The notes under the pieces are model-generated. The model worked only from the letters and a program-made list of their open reading frames with translations, was not told the DNA's origin and searched no databases. A DNA stretch of 24,314 nucleotides from the NCBI GenBank assembly GCA_003242495.1, contig QGUO01000004.1:1-24314 (forward strand). Reading direction: 5' to 3'. Origin of the DNA: Pseudomonadota bacterium (GTDB taxonomy: Bacteria; Pseudomonadota; Gammaproteobacteria; Steroidobacterales; Steroidobacteraceae). Below are positions 15,416-22,820 of this stretch, piece after piece. The position numbers were made by a program, and so were the translations under genes. Positions within the stretch are counted from its first letter, which is position 1; each line of letters starts with the position of its first letter.

Positions 15416-16687
15416 ATGGATAACCTGACACATACGCTGGCCGGCGTCCTGGCCGGCGAGACGGCAGCGCGCCTTGCACCCGAGCGCGACTCGGCGCTTC
15501 CGCCTCGCGTGCGCCGCGGCCTGTTCATGACGCTGATGGTGGTCGGCAGCAATCTTCCGGACCTGGACTTCCTGTACTCCACCTTCACCGGCAGCAAACT
15601 GGACTATCTGCTGCATCACCGCGGGCATACACATACCCTCGTCGGCGCAGTGGCCGTGGCGCTGCTCATGCTCACCGTGGTCGGCATGTGGCTGCGCCGG
15701 CGTGGGGTGCGCCCGACCCGCCAGGACGCCGTCTGGATAACGGGGATCGCGCTGTGTGCCCCGCTGCTGCATGTGCTGATGGATTTCGGCAACAACTACG
15801 GCGTGCACCCGTTCTGGCCGGCCTACAACGGCTGGCTCTACGGCGACGCGATTTTCATCGTCGAGCCGGCCTTCTGGGCCGCGGTCGCCCCCCTGGCCGT
15901 CCTGCTGCGCACCGCCGTGGCGCGCGTGATCGTCACGGTGCTGCCCTTGGCCGGTATCGCCCTCGGCCTGGCGCTCGACCTGATGCCGATTGCGCATGCC
16001 GCCGCCCTGCTGGGACTGGCCGCAGCGCTGCGGGTCTTTGCGCACCGGGCACGGCCCGTGCCGGCGCTGACGGCGAGCATCGTCGCCTGGACGGCAATCG
16101 CCGCGACGTTCGCTTTGTCGGGTCGCCTAGCCGCGCGTCAGCTCGATGCCGAGCTGGCGCACACGCTGCCCGCCGCACGCACGCTGGACCGCGCGCTCGC
16201 GCCGCTGCCGTCGAACCCCTTCTGCTGGGAAGCGCAGCTCGCGCAGCTGGAAGGCGAACATTACGTCGTGCGCCGCGCCATGCTCTCGTTGCTGCCCGGT
16301 TGGATGCCGGCGGATCAATGCCCTACGCGAGCCCTGGAGGCGCCCACCACGGCGGCGCTCGAGCCGGTGGCACGGCCGGCCAGCCCCACCCTGCAGTGGC
16401 ATGGGCAGCTGCGCATGTTGCAAGCGGACCTCGTGCAGCTCGTCGCCGAGCATTGTGAAGCGGCGGCGTTCATGCGCTTCGCACGCATTCCGTGGCTGCA
16501 GCGCACCGACGACGGGTGGCTGATCGGTGATCTGCGCTACGATCGCGAGCCGCAGCTCGGCTTCGCCGAGCTGGCGCTCCACCTACCGCCGGCGAAGTGT
16601 CCGCGCAACGTGCCGCCCTGGATCCCGCCGCGCCAGGACCTGCTGCAAACCGGGCGCCTGGCGACCCGGACCAGAACGCGTTCCTGA
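15416..16687 (+). CDS. YdjM-like membrane metal-dependent hydrolase (DUF457 family)
   Basis: 423 residues. The N-terminal half is the family core: MDNLTHTLAGVLAGE, GSNLPDLDFLY (metal-ligand region), HHRGHTHTLVGA (the diagnostic His cluster, about 67-78), then a membrane helix and HVLMDFGNNYGVHPFWP. Several more hydrophobic segments run to about residue 235. The family (PF04307) is described as inner-membrane putative metal-dependent hydrolases; E. coli YdjM is LexA-regulated, but no LexA box is visible here. The C-terminal 190 residues form a soluble extension, with NPFCWEAQLAQLEGEHYVVRRAML and LRYDREPQLGFAELAL, longer than the core family. Substrate unknown. Confidence 0.87.
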   Translation: MDNLTHTLAGVLAGETAARLAPERDSALPPRVRRGLFMTLMVVGSNLPDLDFLYSTFTGSKLDYLLHHRGHTHTLVGAVAVALLMLTVVGMWLRRRGVRPTRQDAVWITGIALCAPLLHVLMDFGNNYGVHPFWPAYNGWLYGDAIFIVEPAFWAAVAPLAVLLRTAVARVIVTVLPLAGIALGLALDLMPIAHAAALLGLAAALRVFAHRARPVPALTASIVAWTAIAATFALSGRLAARQLDAELAHTLPAARTLDRALAPLPSNPFCWEAQLAQLEGEHYVVRRAMLSLLPGWMPADQCPTRALEAPTTAALEPVARPASPTLQWHGQLRMLQADLVQLVAEHCEAAAFMRFARIPWLQRTDDGWLIGDLRYDREPQLGFAELALHLPPAKCPRNVPPWIPPRQDLLQTGRLATRTRTRS

Positions 16688-16781
16688 ATCCGGCCACCGG
16701 CGGCACCGGGCAGCGACATCCATGCGCTCATATGAGACCGGAGCGTTTGCCGCCGCCGGCCAAGGCGATTACGCTTATGAC

Positions 16782-17762
16782 ATGGCGTCGATCAACGAAT
16801 GGGCTTTCCCTAGCGAGCTGCGCCCCACGCAGGACAGCGTGAGCTTCGATCTCGCCACCGCGCTGCGCTCGGTGGTGATGCTGCGCGCGGACGTTCCCGA
16901 CGACGCGTTCACCGCCCCCACCCTCGGCACCCAGCGAGCCGGCAACGGCATCGCGATCCGCGTCCATGGCCGACTGGTGATTCTCACCATCGGCTATCTG
17001 ATCACCGAGGCTCAGTCGATCTGGCTCACCGCGAACGACGGTCAGATCGTGCCCGGGCATGTGCTCGGTTACGATCAGGCCACCGGCTTCGGGCTCGTGC
17101 AGCCGCTCGGAGCGCTCAACCTGCCGATGCTCGAGCGCGGCTCGGCCGCATCCGTCCGGGGCGGCTCGCGGGCCATCGTCGTCGGCCATGGAGGCCTGGA
17201 GCATTCCGTCAATGCCCAGGTGATCGGCAAGCGTGAGTTCGCCGGGTACTGGGAGTACTTGCTCGACGAAGCGCTTTTCACGGCGCCGCCACACCCCGAG
17301 TGGGCCGGCGCGGCGCTGCTGGACGAGGATGGGCTGCTGATCGGGGTGGGCTCGCTGCTCGTGCAGGAGGCCGTGAGCGGCGAAATGTTCGACGCCAACA
17401 TGTTCGTCCCCATCGACCTGCTCGAGCCGATCCTGGAAGACATGATGACCATCGGCGCGCCCTCGCGGCCGCCGCGCCCGTGGCTCGGCATGTACACGAC
17501 GGAGATCAAGAACCACGTGGTGATCGCCGGCATGGCTGCCAACGGCCCGGCACAACTCGCCGGCCTGGAGTCCGGTGACGTCGTGATCGAGGTGGCCGGA
17601 CGTCCCGTCAGCGGCGTGAGCGAGCTGTTGCGCACCATCTGGAGCACCGGGCCGGCCGGCACGGTGATTCCCATGACCGTGGCGCGCGCCGCCGGCCAGT
17701 CGACCATCGAGGTCCGCTCGGCCAATCGCGATGACTATCTGAAGAAACCCCTGCGACATTGA
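16782..17762 (+). CDS. trypsin-fold PDZ protein lacking the catalytic triad (DegP-like pseudoprotease)
   Basis: 326 residues from the ATG at 16782, chosen because MASINEWAFP matches the start of related proteins as I remember them; there is no Shine-Dalgarno. An ATG at 16722 is possible. The fold follows the DegP/HtrA protease domain (about 25-215) and a C-terminal PDZ domain (about 230-320, PWLGMYT, GPAQLAGLESGDVVIEVAGRPV). All three triad positions are changed: LTIGYLITEA puts Y72 where LTNAHVV has His, ATGFGLVQ has G102 for Asp, and WAGAALL has A175 for the nucleophilic Ser of GNSGGPL. No signal peptide, so probably cytoplasmic. A binding or scaffold role is inferred. The TerB-like gene follows 22 bases later. 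Confidence 0.85.
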   Translation: MASINEWAFPSELRPTQDSVSFDLATALRSVVMLRADVPDDAFTAPTLGTQRAGNGIAIRVHGRLVILTIGYLITEAQSIWLTANDGQIVPGHVLGYDQATGFGLVQPLGALNLPMLERGSAASVRGGSRAIVVGHGGLEHSVNAQVIGKREFAGYWEYLLDEALFTAPPHPEWAGAALLDEDGLLIGVGSLLVQEAVSGEMFDANMFVPIDLLEPILEDMMTIGAPSRPPRPWLGMYTTEIKNHVVIAGMAANGPAQLAGLESGDVVIEVAGRPVSGVSELLRTIWSTGPAGTVIPMTVARAAGQSTIEVRSANRDDYLKKPLRH

Positions 17763-17784
17763 ACGTCCGGGCGTCCTGGCTCCG

Positions 17785-18240
17785 ATGCTCGCTGCGATCA
17801 AAAATTTCGTGCAGAAACACCTTGCTGCGCCTGCACAGGAGTCGGCCGAAGCGGCCGAACGCCGCGCGCGGCTGGCCGCCGCGGCGCTGCTGGTCGAGGT
17901 CGTGCGGGACGACGAAGGCATGGATCCCGCGGAACGCACGGCGTTGCTCGGCTCCCTCAATCGCAAGTTCGGTCTCGAGGAAAGCGAGGCCGCCGAGCTG
18001 GTGGCGCTGGCCGAGGCGGAGGCCCGCGACGCCACCGACTTGTACCAATTCACCTCGCAGATCAATCGGCATTTCACGCCCGAGCAGAAGATCCTGCTCA
18101 TCGAGGAGCTCTGGCGCGTGGCGTATGCCGACGAGTTCCTGCACCACAACGAGGAACACCTGATCCGCAAGGTGGCCGAGCTCATCCACGTCCCTCACTC
18201 GTCATTCATCGCAGCGAAGCTGCGGGTCACCCGGCGCTGA
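17785..18240 (+). CDS. TerB-like (tellurite resistance TerB family) protein
   Basis: 151-residue soluble helical protein. ARLAAAALLVEVVRDDEGMDPAERTALLGSL, LVALAEAEARDATDLYQFTSQINRHF and LIEELWRVAYADEFLHHNEEHLIRKVAELIHV match the TerB domain (PF05099), including the acidic pair D-D-E / DEFLHHNEE thought to bind metal. A short basic amphipathic N-terminus (MLAAIKNFVQKHL) might touch the membrane. No TerC, TerD or other ter genes are nearby, so resistance to tellurite should not be assumed; stand-alone TerB proteins are common and of unknown role. ATG at 17785, 22 bases after the pseudoprotease stop, suggesting one transcript. Confidence 0.88.
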   Translation: MLAAIKNFVQKHLAAPAQESAEAAERRARLAAAALLVEVVRDDEGMDPAERTALLGSLNRKFGLEESEAAELVALAEAEARDATDLYQFTSQINRHFTPEQKILLIEELWRVAYADEFLHHNEEHLIRKVAELIHVPHSSFIAAKLRVTRR

Positions 18241-18247
18241 AGACGAT

Positions 18248-18290
18248 GCCGGCGACCACAGTTTCACTCGCCGGCGACCGGTGCTAGATT
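18248..18290 (+). promoter_or_regulatory. candidate peroxiredoxin promoter with a direct repeat
   Basis: An extended -10 (TG-C-TAGATT, 18282-18290) is present, with only a weak -35 (TTTCAC, 18262-18267, 17-base spacing). The 10-mer GCCGGCGACC occurs at 18248-18257 and 18270-18279, 22 bp apart and on the same face of the helix, flanking the -35. This could be an activator site. The leader to the ATG at 18369 is about 70 bases. Confidence 0.35.
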
Positions 18291-18368
18291 CGAATTCCGC
18301 TCCGCACGGGCGGCGCTGCGCGCCGCGGGCGCGCACGCGTTCGCATCCACCCCTTGGAGGTGCCCACC

Positions 18369-19031
18369 ATGACTTTGCGAATCGGCGATCGCGCTCCGGA
18401 TTTCGAGGCCGAAACCACCCACGGACGCATCCGGTTTCATGAATGGATCGGCGACTCCTGGTGCCTGCTTTTCTCCCACCCGAAGGACTTCACGCCGGTG
18501 TGCACCACCGAGCTCGGGTATCTCGCCAAGCTCGAGCCGGAGTTCGCCCGGCGCAACTGCAAGCTGATCGGCTTGTCGGTGGATCCGGTCGAAGACCACC
18601 GGCGCTGGCTGCAAGACATCGAGGAGGCGACCGGCGGCACGGTAAGTTATCCGTTGATCGGCGATCACGATCTGGCGGTGGCGAAGCGCTACGACATGCT
18701 GCCTGCGGATGCCGGCGACACGGCCACAGGCCGCACCGCGGTCAACAACCAGACGGTGCGCACCGTGTATGTGATCGGGCCGGACAAGCTCATCAAAGCA
18801 ATGCTGGTCTATCCGATGAGCTCGGGCCGCAATTTCGACGAGGTACTGCGGCTGCTCGATTCGTGCCAGCTCACGGCCAGGCACAAGGTAGCCACGCCCG
18901 TGAACTGGCAGCAGGGCGAGGAGGTGATCATCGCCCCGTCCCTGTCCGACGACGAGGCGCGCGAACGATTCCCGCAAGGCTGGCAGACCGTCAAGTCCTA
19001 TTTGCGCTTCGTCCCGCAGCCGCAGGATTGA
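18369..19031 (+). CDS. 1-Cys peroxiredoxin (Prx6 type)
   Basis: 220-residue cytoplasmic thiol peroxidase that reduces hydrogen peroxide and organic hydroperoxides. The ATG at 18369 follows TTGGAGG at ideal spacing. The active site reads HPKDFTPVCTTE with the peroxidatic C45 (PVCTTE is the Prx6 signature), preceded by the thioredoxin-fold strand WCLLFSH. Later Prx6 marks are LIGLSVDPVEDHRRWLQDIEE, YPLIGDHDLAVAKRYDML, RTVYVIGPDKLIKAMLVYPMSSGRNFDEVLRLLDSCQL and the extended C-terminal domain NWQQGEEVIIAPSLSD. Length and C-terminal arm fit the Prx6 class rather than AhpC or BCP. No resolving Cys is at the AhpC position. Likely monocistronic. Confidence 0.95.
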   Translation: MTLRIGDRAPDFEAETTHGRIRFHEWIGDSWCLLFSHPKDFTPVCTTELGYLAKLEPEFARRNCKLIGLSVDPVEDHRRWLQDIEEATGGTVSYPLIGDHDLAVAKRYDMLPADAGDTATGRTAVNNQTVRTVYVIGPDKLIKAMLVYPMSSGRNFDEVLRLLDSCQLTARHKVATPVNWQQGEEVIIAPSLSDDEARERFPQGWQTVKSYLRFVPQPQD

Positions 19032-19042
19032 CGCCATGCCGA

Positions 19043-19068
19043 CGGGTCCGGTCCAGCCACCGGACCCG
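19043..19068. terminator. bidirectional hairpin between convergent genes
   Basis: A perfect 10-bp stem (19043-19052 with 19059-19068; core GGGTCCGGT/ACCGGACCC) and 6-base loop sit in the 62-bp gap between the convergent peroxiredoxin and MFS genes. No U-tract on either side, so termination efficiency is uncertain, but the position is right for both transcripts. Confidence 0.55.
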
Positions 19069-19093
19069 CACGGCGCCCCAGTCCCGAGTCGCC

Positions 19094-20449
19094 TCAGGAT
19101 CGCCCGGTCGATTCCGTCGCCAGCGTCGGCGCCGCCACGACTCCGGCGTCGCGCTCACGCGAGGCGAGCACATAGTGCACGCCGCCCCAGGCGTACAGCA
19201 CCGTCGACGCCATCAAGGCATAACGCAGCCCGGCGCCCTGCGCCGGCAGACACAGCGTCCCCGCCTCGCACATCGATTGGGCAAGCTGCGCCGAGAAGAC
19301 GTCGCTCATGAACCCGATGAGCGGCGCGGCAAGCCCCATGGAGATGATGTTCACGACCAGCGAATACAGCGCGATCGTCGAGGCGCGGGTACGTGGCGAA
19401 GCCAGGTTCTGCACGATGGCGAGCCCGGGACCGTAGTGCAGCACCAGGCTGACGCCGGCGGCGAGCAGCAGCACGATGGCGGCGGTCAGACCGGTCACGT
19501 TGAACGCGAGCAGGTACAGCGGCACGCACGCGAACATGCCGATGGCCGGAATCAGCGAGTACCACTTGAGGCTGCGCCGTCCCAGGCGATCGGAGAAGAA
19601 ACCGCCTACCAGCAGTCCCCCGCCGACGGAGGCGAACGTCACCAGACCATAGATCATGCCGGCGTTGCCGTAGGAAAGCTCGTGCACGCGCACGAAGTAC
19701 ACCCCGAGGAATTGGCCCAGCCCGTGTAGCCCGAAGCCGGCGAGCGTCCCCCCGGCCAGCACGTGGCGGAATACCGGATCGGAAAAGCACTTGCGCGCCA
19801 CCGCGCCCAGCGGCGGTACTTCGGTATCGACCTGCCCTTCCGCCTGGCCACGCTGCGGCTCGCGCAGGGTGAACAGCACCAGCGCGGCGATGAAGATGCC
19901 CGGCACGCCCATGATCAGGAAGGCCCAGCGCCACCCCAGAGTCTGCGCGATCCAGCCCCCGGACATGGCGCCGACCAGCGCGCCGATGGGCACGCCCAGC
20001 ATCATGATGGACGTGGCGAACGCGCGCCGGTCACGGCCGAAGTGATCGCCGATCAGCGAAGCGGCCGGCGCCATGAAGCCGGCCTCGCCCACCCCGACCC
20101 CCACCCGGGCCAGCAGCATCTGCACGAAGTTTGCGGCCGCACCGCACAGCGCCGTCATCAGCGACCAGGCGAACGTGGCCGCCGCCAGGATGCGCACCCG
20201 GCTGTGTCGCTCGGCAAGCCGCGCGAACGGAATGCCCAGCACCGAGTAGAGCAACGCGAAGCTCAATCCCTGCAACAGCCCGAGCTGCAGGTCGGAAAGC
20301 CCCAGATCACGTCGCAGCGGTTCGGCCACCGCGCCGACCACCGAGCGGTCGGCGTAGTTGATGGCGCACACCAGCAACAGCACGAACAGCAGCCAGCGCT
20401 TGTATCCCTCCGAAGGCGCCGCGGCGACCTGGGGTGCGGCGGCAGCCAT
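19094..20449 (-). CDS. MFS transporter (spinster-like)
   Basis: 451 residues with 12 predicted membrane helices. ATG at 20449 shares its A with the TGA of the TonB receptor gene (TGATG), so translation is coupled. Family marks: INYADRSVVGAVAEPLRRDLGLSD in helix 1, motif A-like GIPFARLAERHSRVRIL between helices 2 and 3, RVGVGVGEAGFMAPA in helix 4, and GGFFSDRLGRRSLKWY between helices 8 and 9. This resembles the spinster-like MFS group often found next to TonB receptors and catabolic genes in proteobacteria. Direction and substrate cannot be read from sequence; import of the aromatic substrate or export of a product are both possible. Confidence 0.92.
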   Translation of the reverse strand: MAAAAPQVAAAPSEGYKRWLLFVLLLVCAINYADRSVVGAVAEPLRRDLGLSDLQLGLLQGLSFALLYSVLGIPFARLAERHSRVRILAAATFAWSLMTALCGAAANFVQMLLARVGVGVGEAGFMAPAASLIGDHFGRDRRAFATSIMMLGVPIGALVGAMSGGWIAQTLGWRWAFLIMGVPGIFIAALVLFTLREPQRGQAEGQVDTEVPPLGAVARKCFSDPVFRHVLAGGTLAGFGLHGLGQFLGVYFVRVHELSYGNAGMIYGLVTFASVGGGLLVGGFFSDRLGRRSLKWYSLIPAIGMFACVPLYLLAFNVTGLTAAIVLLLAAGVSLVLHYGPGLAIVQNLASPRTRASTIALYSLVVNIISMGLAAPLIGFMSDVFSAQLAQSMCEAGTLCLPAQGAGLRYALMASTVLYAWGGVHYVLASRERDAGVVAAPTLATESTGRS

Positions 20450-22731
20450 CAGAAGTCCACCCTTACGGTGACTCCGTACGTCCTGGGCGCGCGGATGTTG
20501 GCGTAGAACAGCGTCGGATCGCCCCCTGCCTGAACGGCGCGCGAGAACGCGTAACGGCCGCCGCCGGTGTAGATCTCCTCGTCGGTGAGATTGCGCCCCC
20601 ACAAGGTGAGGCTCACGCCGTTCTCCAGTCGCCAGCCGAAGTTGGCGTTGAGGGCGATATAACCGTCGTCCTTGCCCGAGTCGATGAAGTCCGGCGAAAG
20701 ATACTGGCTGCTCGAGAACTGGGCGTCGATACCGAAGACCAGCGTGCCGTGCCGCGGCAGATCGAACGTGCGCTCGTATCCGGCGGTGCCGGTCCATTCC
20801 GGTGCACGCACCAGCGACATGCCCGAGCAGTCGATGGACTGGGTCGAGTCGTATTGCAGAGCCGGCACGAAGTCGTTGGCCGTGTAGGGCACCGGCTGGC
20901 CGAGCGCGCAACCGGTGGCCTCCGGCGGGTAGCTGTTCAACACCGGCGCGGTGACCGACGGGTTGTAGACATCGTAGACGAAGGAGTCGTACTCGGTATG
21001 GAGGTACTCGGCCGCCAGGCGGAGGGTGTCGTAAGGCGTGGGCCGGTACACCAGATCGACGTTCGCCCCGTAGAGCGTCGCCTTGCCCGCATTGGTGGTC
21101 AGCAGGCCGGTGGTGCCGGCGGGCGTCGCACCGAGAAAGCGCTCCTGCTTGTCGTCGTAGCGCCAGTAGAAGCCCTCGAGGTTGAGCTGCAGGGTGCGCT
21201 CCAGGAAGCGGTTGCGCGCGCCGAGCGTGAACGCCGTCAGCTCCTCCTGCTCGAAACTGTTGTCCGGCGCGGGCACCGACGGGAAGAAGCCGCCCGCCTT
21301 GAATCCCGTGGCCGCGGTGAGGAACAGCATGCTGTCGGCGGTGAGGTCGTACTCGAAGCCGGCGCGCCAGCTCACATTGTCGAAATCACGCTCGCCGCTG
21401 TTGTCGATGACGGCCTGCGTGGGCAGCACCGCCTGGGTGAAACCCGCCTGGCGCTTCTCGTCCCGGGACCAGCGCAGCCCGCCGATCACGCGCAGCGTGT
21501 CGGTGAGACTGTAAGTCGCCTCGCCGAAAGCCGCATAGCTGCGGGTGAATATCGGTGTGTCGACCGTGCTTTCCTGGATGGGACGCGCCTGCAGGTTGTA
21601 GAGCTGCGTCTGATCCTCGTCGAAGTAGTACAACCCGGCCACCCACTTGAGCGTGGCGCCGTCGTTGCCGAGGCGCAGCTCGTAGCTTTGCTGCTCGGAG
21701 GTTTCGGCGGTCTGGAAATAGAAGCCGGGCGTGTAGGTCAGATAGTCGACCTCGGTGTCGCGATACGCCGGGATGAAGGTCAGCGTGGCGAAGCCGACGT
21801 CGACGTCGAGCTGCGCGCTGAGCGCCCGCACACGGATTGCGTTGAAGCCGTCGTCCGCGATGCGTGTGCCGCCCGGAATGAAGGCGGTGGGCGGCTGCTG
21901 ATCCATGCCCAGCGAGGGACCGGCCCAGGCATCGTCGGGCGTCGGGGTGAGCGAGGAACGCTTGACCGTGGCCTCGCCCTGGGAATCGACGTCGACGTAC
22001 TCGCCGGTCACCAGCAGCGAGACGGCCTCGTTCGGCTCCCACAGCGCGCTCAGCCGGCCGGCGATGCTGTCCTGATCGTTGTAGCCATCGCTCAGGTAAC
22101 CATCGCGCTCGTTGTACTGCAGCGCCGCGCGCAACGCCAGCGTCTCGGTCAGCCCGCCGCCGATGGCGGCGCTCACCCGACGCATGTCGAAGTTGCCGAC
22201 GTCGATCGCGACCTCACCGGTGGTCTCATGGGTGGGTCGACGCGCGATCAGGTTGATGGCGCCGCCGCTCGCATTGCGGCCGTACAGCGTGCCCTGCGGC
22301 CCCTTGAGCACCTCGACGCGCTCGAGGTCGAAAAAGATCGGTCCGACACCGCTCGGCCGCGAGATGTACACGCCGTTGATGTTGTAAGCGATGGCGGATT
22401 CCGCCGAGGCATCGGTCGCGAAGCTGCCGACGCCTCTCAGGTAGGTCTGGTTGATGCCGCCGCCCAGACTCACCGTGAGCCCCGGCACCACGGTACCGAG
22501 ATCCACTGCCTGTGTGACACCGGCCTCGGCGAGCGATTCGCCGCCGAGCACCGCGATCGACAACGAAGACGTCTGCACCGACTGCTCACGCCGCGAAGCA
22601 GTCACGACGATTTCCTGGATCTGGGCACGCGGCTGGTCGTCGTGTGCGGGCGTCTGCGCCTGTGCAAGCGATTGTGCGCCGGTCATGGCCAGTGTCACCG
22701 AGCCGGCTGCCGCCAGGTATCGTGTCATCAT
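20449..22731 (-). CDS. TonB-dependent outer-membrane receptor
   Basis: 760 residues. ATG at 22731 (ATGATG) with GGGGGGA upstream. A signal peptide (1-25, ending SLAQAQ) is followed by the TonB box IQEIVVTASRR (38-48). The plug domain (about 50-165) has the conserved LRGVGSF, NGVYISRPSG and LERVEVLKGPQGTLYGRNASGGAINL. The barrel runs to the C-terminus, with LRVIGGLRWSRDEK, late strands NFGWRLENGVSLTLWGRNLTDEE and a terminal aromatic strand ending TVRVDF. The VLKGPQGTLYGRNA... type is the group that imports plant- or lignin-derived compounds and other carbon sources as well as siderophores. The dioxygenase gene 89 bp upstream and the coupled MFS gene suggest an aromatic substrate. Confidence 0.95.
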   Translation of the reverse strand: MMTRYLAAAGSVTLAMTGAQSLAQAQTPAHDDQPRAQIQEIVVTASRREQSVQTSSLSIAVLGGESLAEAGVTQAVDLGTVVPGLTVSLGGGINQTYLRGVGSFATDASAESAIAYNINGVYISRPSGVGPIFFDLERVEVLKGPQGTLYGRNASGGAINLIARRPTHETTGEVAIDVGNFDMRRVSAAIGGGLTETLALRAALQYNERDGYLSDGYNDQDSIAGRLSALWEPNEAVSLLVTGEYVDVDSQGEATVKRSSLTPTPDDAWAGPSLGMDQQPPTAFIPGGTRIADDGFNAIRVRALSAQLDVDVGFATLTFIPAYRDTEVDYLTYTPGFYFQTAETSEQQSYELRLGNDGATLKWVAGLYYFDEDQTQLYNLQARPIQESTVDTPIFTRSYAAFGEATYSLTDTLRVIGGLRWSRDEKRQAGFTQAVLPTQAVIDNSGERDFDNVSWRAGFEYDLTADSMLFLTAATGFKAGGFFPSVPAPDNSFEQEELTAFTLGARNRFLERTLQLNLEGFYWRYDDKQERFLGATPAGTTGLLTTNAGKATLYGANVDLVYRPTPYDTLRLAAEYLHTEYDSFVYDVYNPSVTAPVLNSYPPEATGCALGQPVPYTANDFVPALQYDSTQSIDCSGMSLVRAPEWTGTAGYERTFDLPRHGTLVFGIDAQFSSSQYLSPDFIDSGKDDGYIALNANFGWRLENGVSLTLWGRNLTDEEIYTGGGRYAFSRAVQAGGDPTLFYANIRAPRTYGVTVRVDF

Positions 22732-22750
22732 CGATGGTCCCCCCCGAGTG

Positions 22751-22766
22751 GATCGATTGATCGATC
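22751..22766. promoter_or_regulatory. GATCGAT dyad upstream of the TonB receptor gene
   Basis: GATCGAT-TG-ATCGATC is a perfect 7-bp inverted repeat, 20-35 bases upstream of the receptor ATG and just before its Shine-Dalgarno. It could be an operator or a translation-control hairpin allowing the receptor level to differ from that of the dioxygenase. Confidence 0.4.
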
Positions 22767-22796
22767 ATGTCGCTGCCGGGCAAGCGCCCTGTCGTC

Positions 22797-22811
22797 GCGC
22801 GGCAGCCGCGC
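22797..22811 (-). terminator. GC hairpin between dioxygenase and receptor genes (possible attenuator)
   Basis: GCGCGGC-A-GCCGCGC (as RNA a 5-bp stem with a 5-base loop) begins about 10 bases past the dioxygenase stop. No T-tract. It may modulate read-through within the operon; weak. Confidence 0.25.
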
Positions 22812-22820
22812 CGCCCCGCG

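Noticed and set aside
16728..18185. A 485-codon minus-strand frame opposite the pseudoprotease and TerB genes
   Set aside because: The plus-strand proteins match known families along their whole length; the antisense product looks random and lacks a start signal.
17785..18240. Calling the TerB-like gene a tellurite resistance determinant
   Set aside because: No other ter genes are present, and stand-alone TerB proteins are widespread without such a role.
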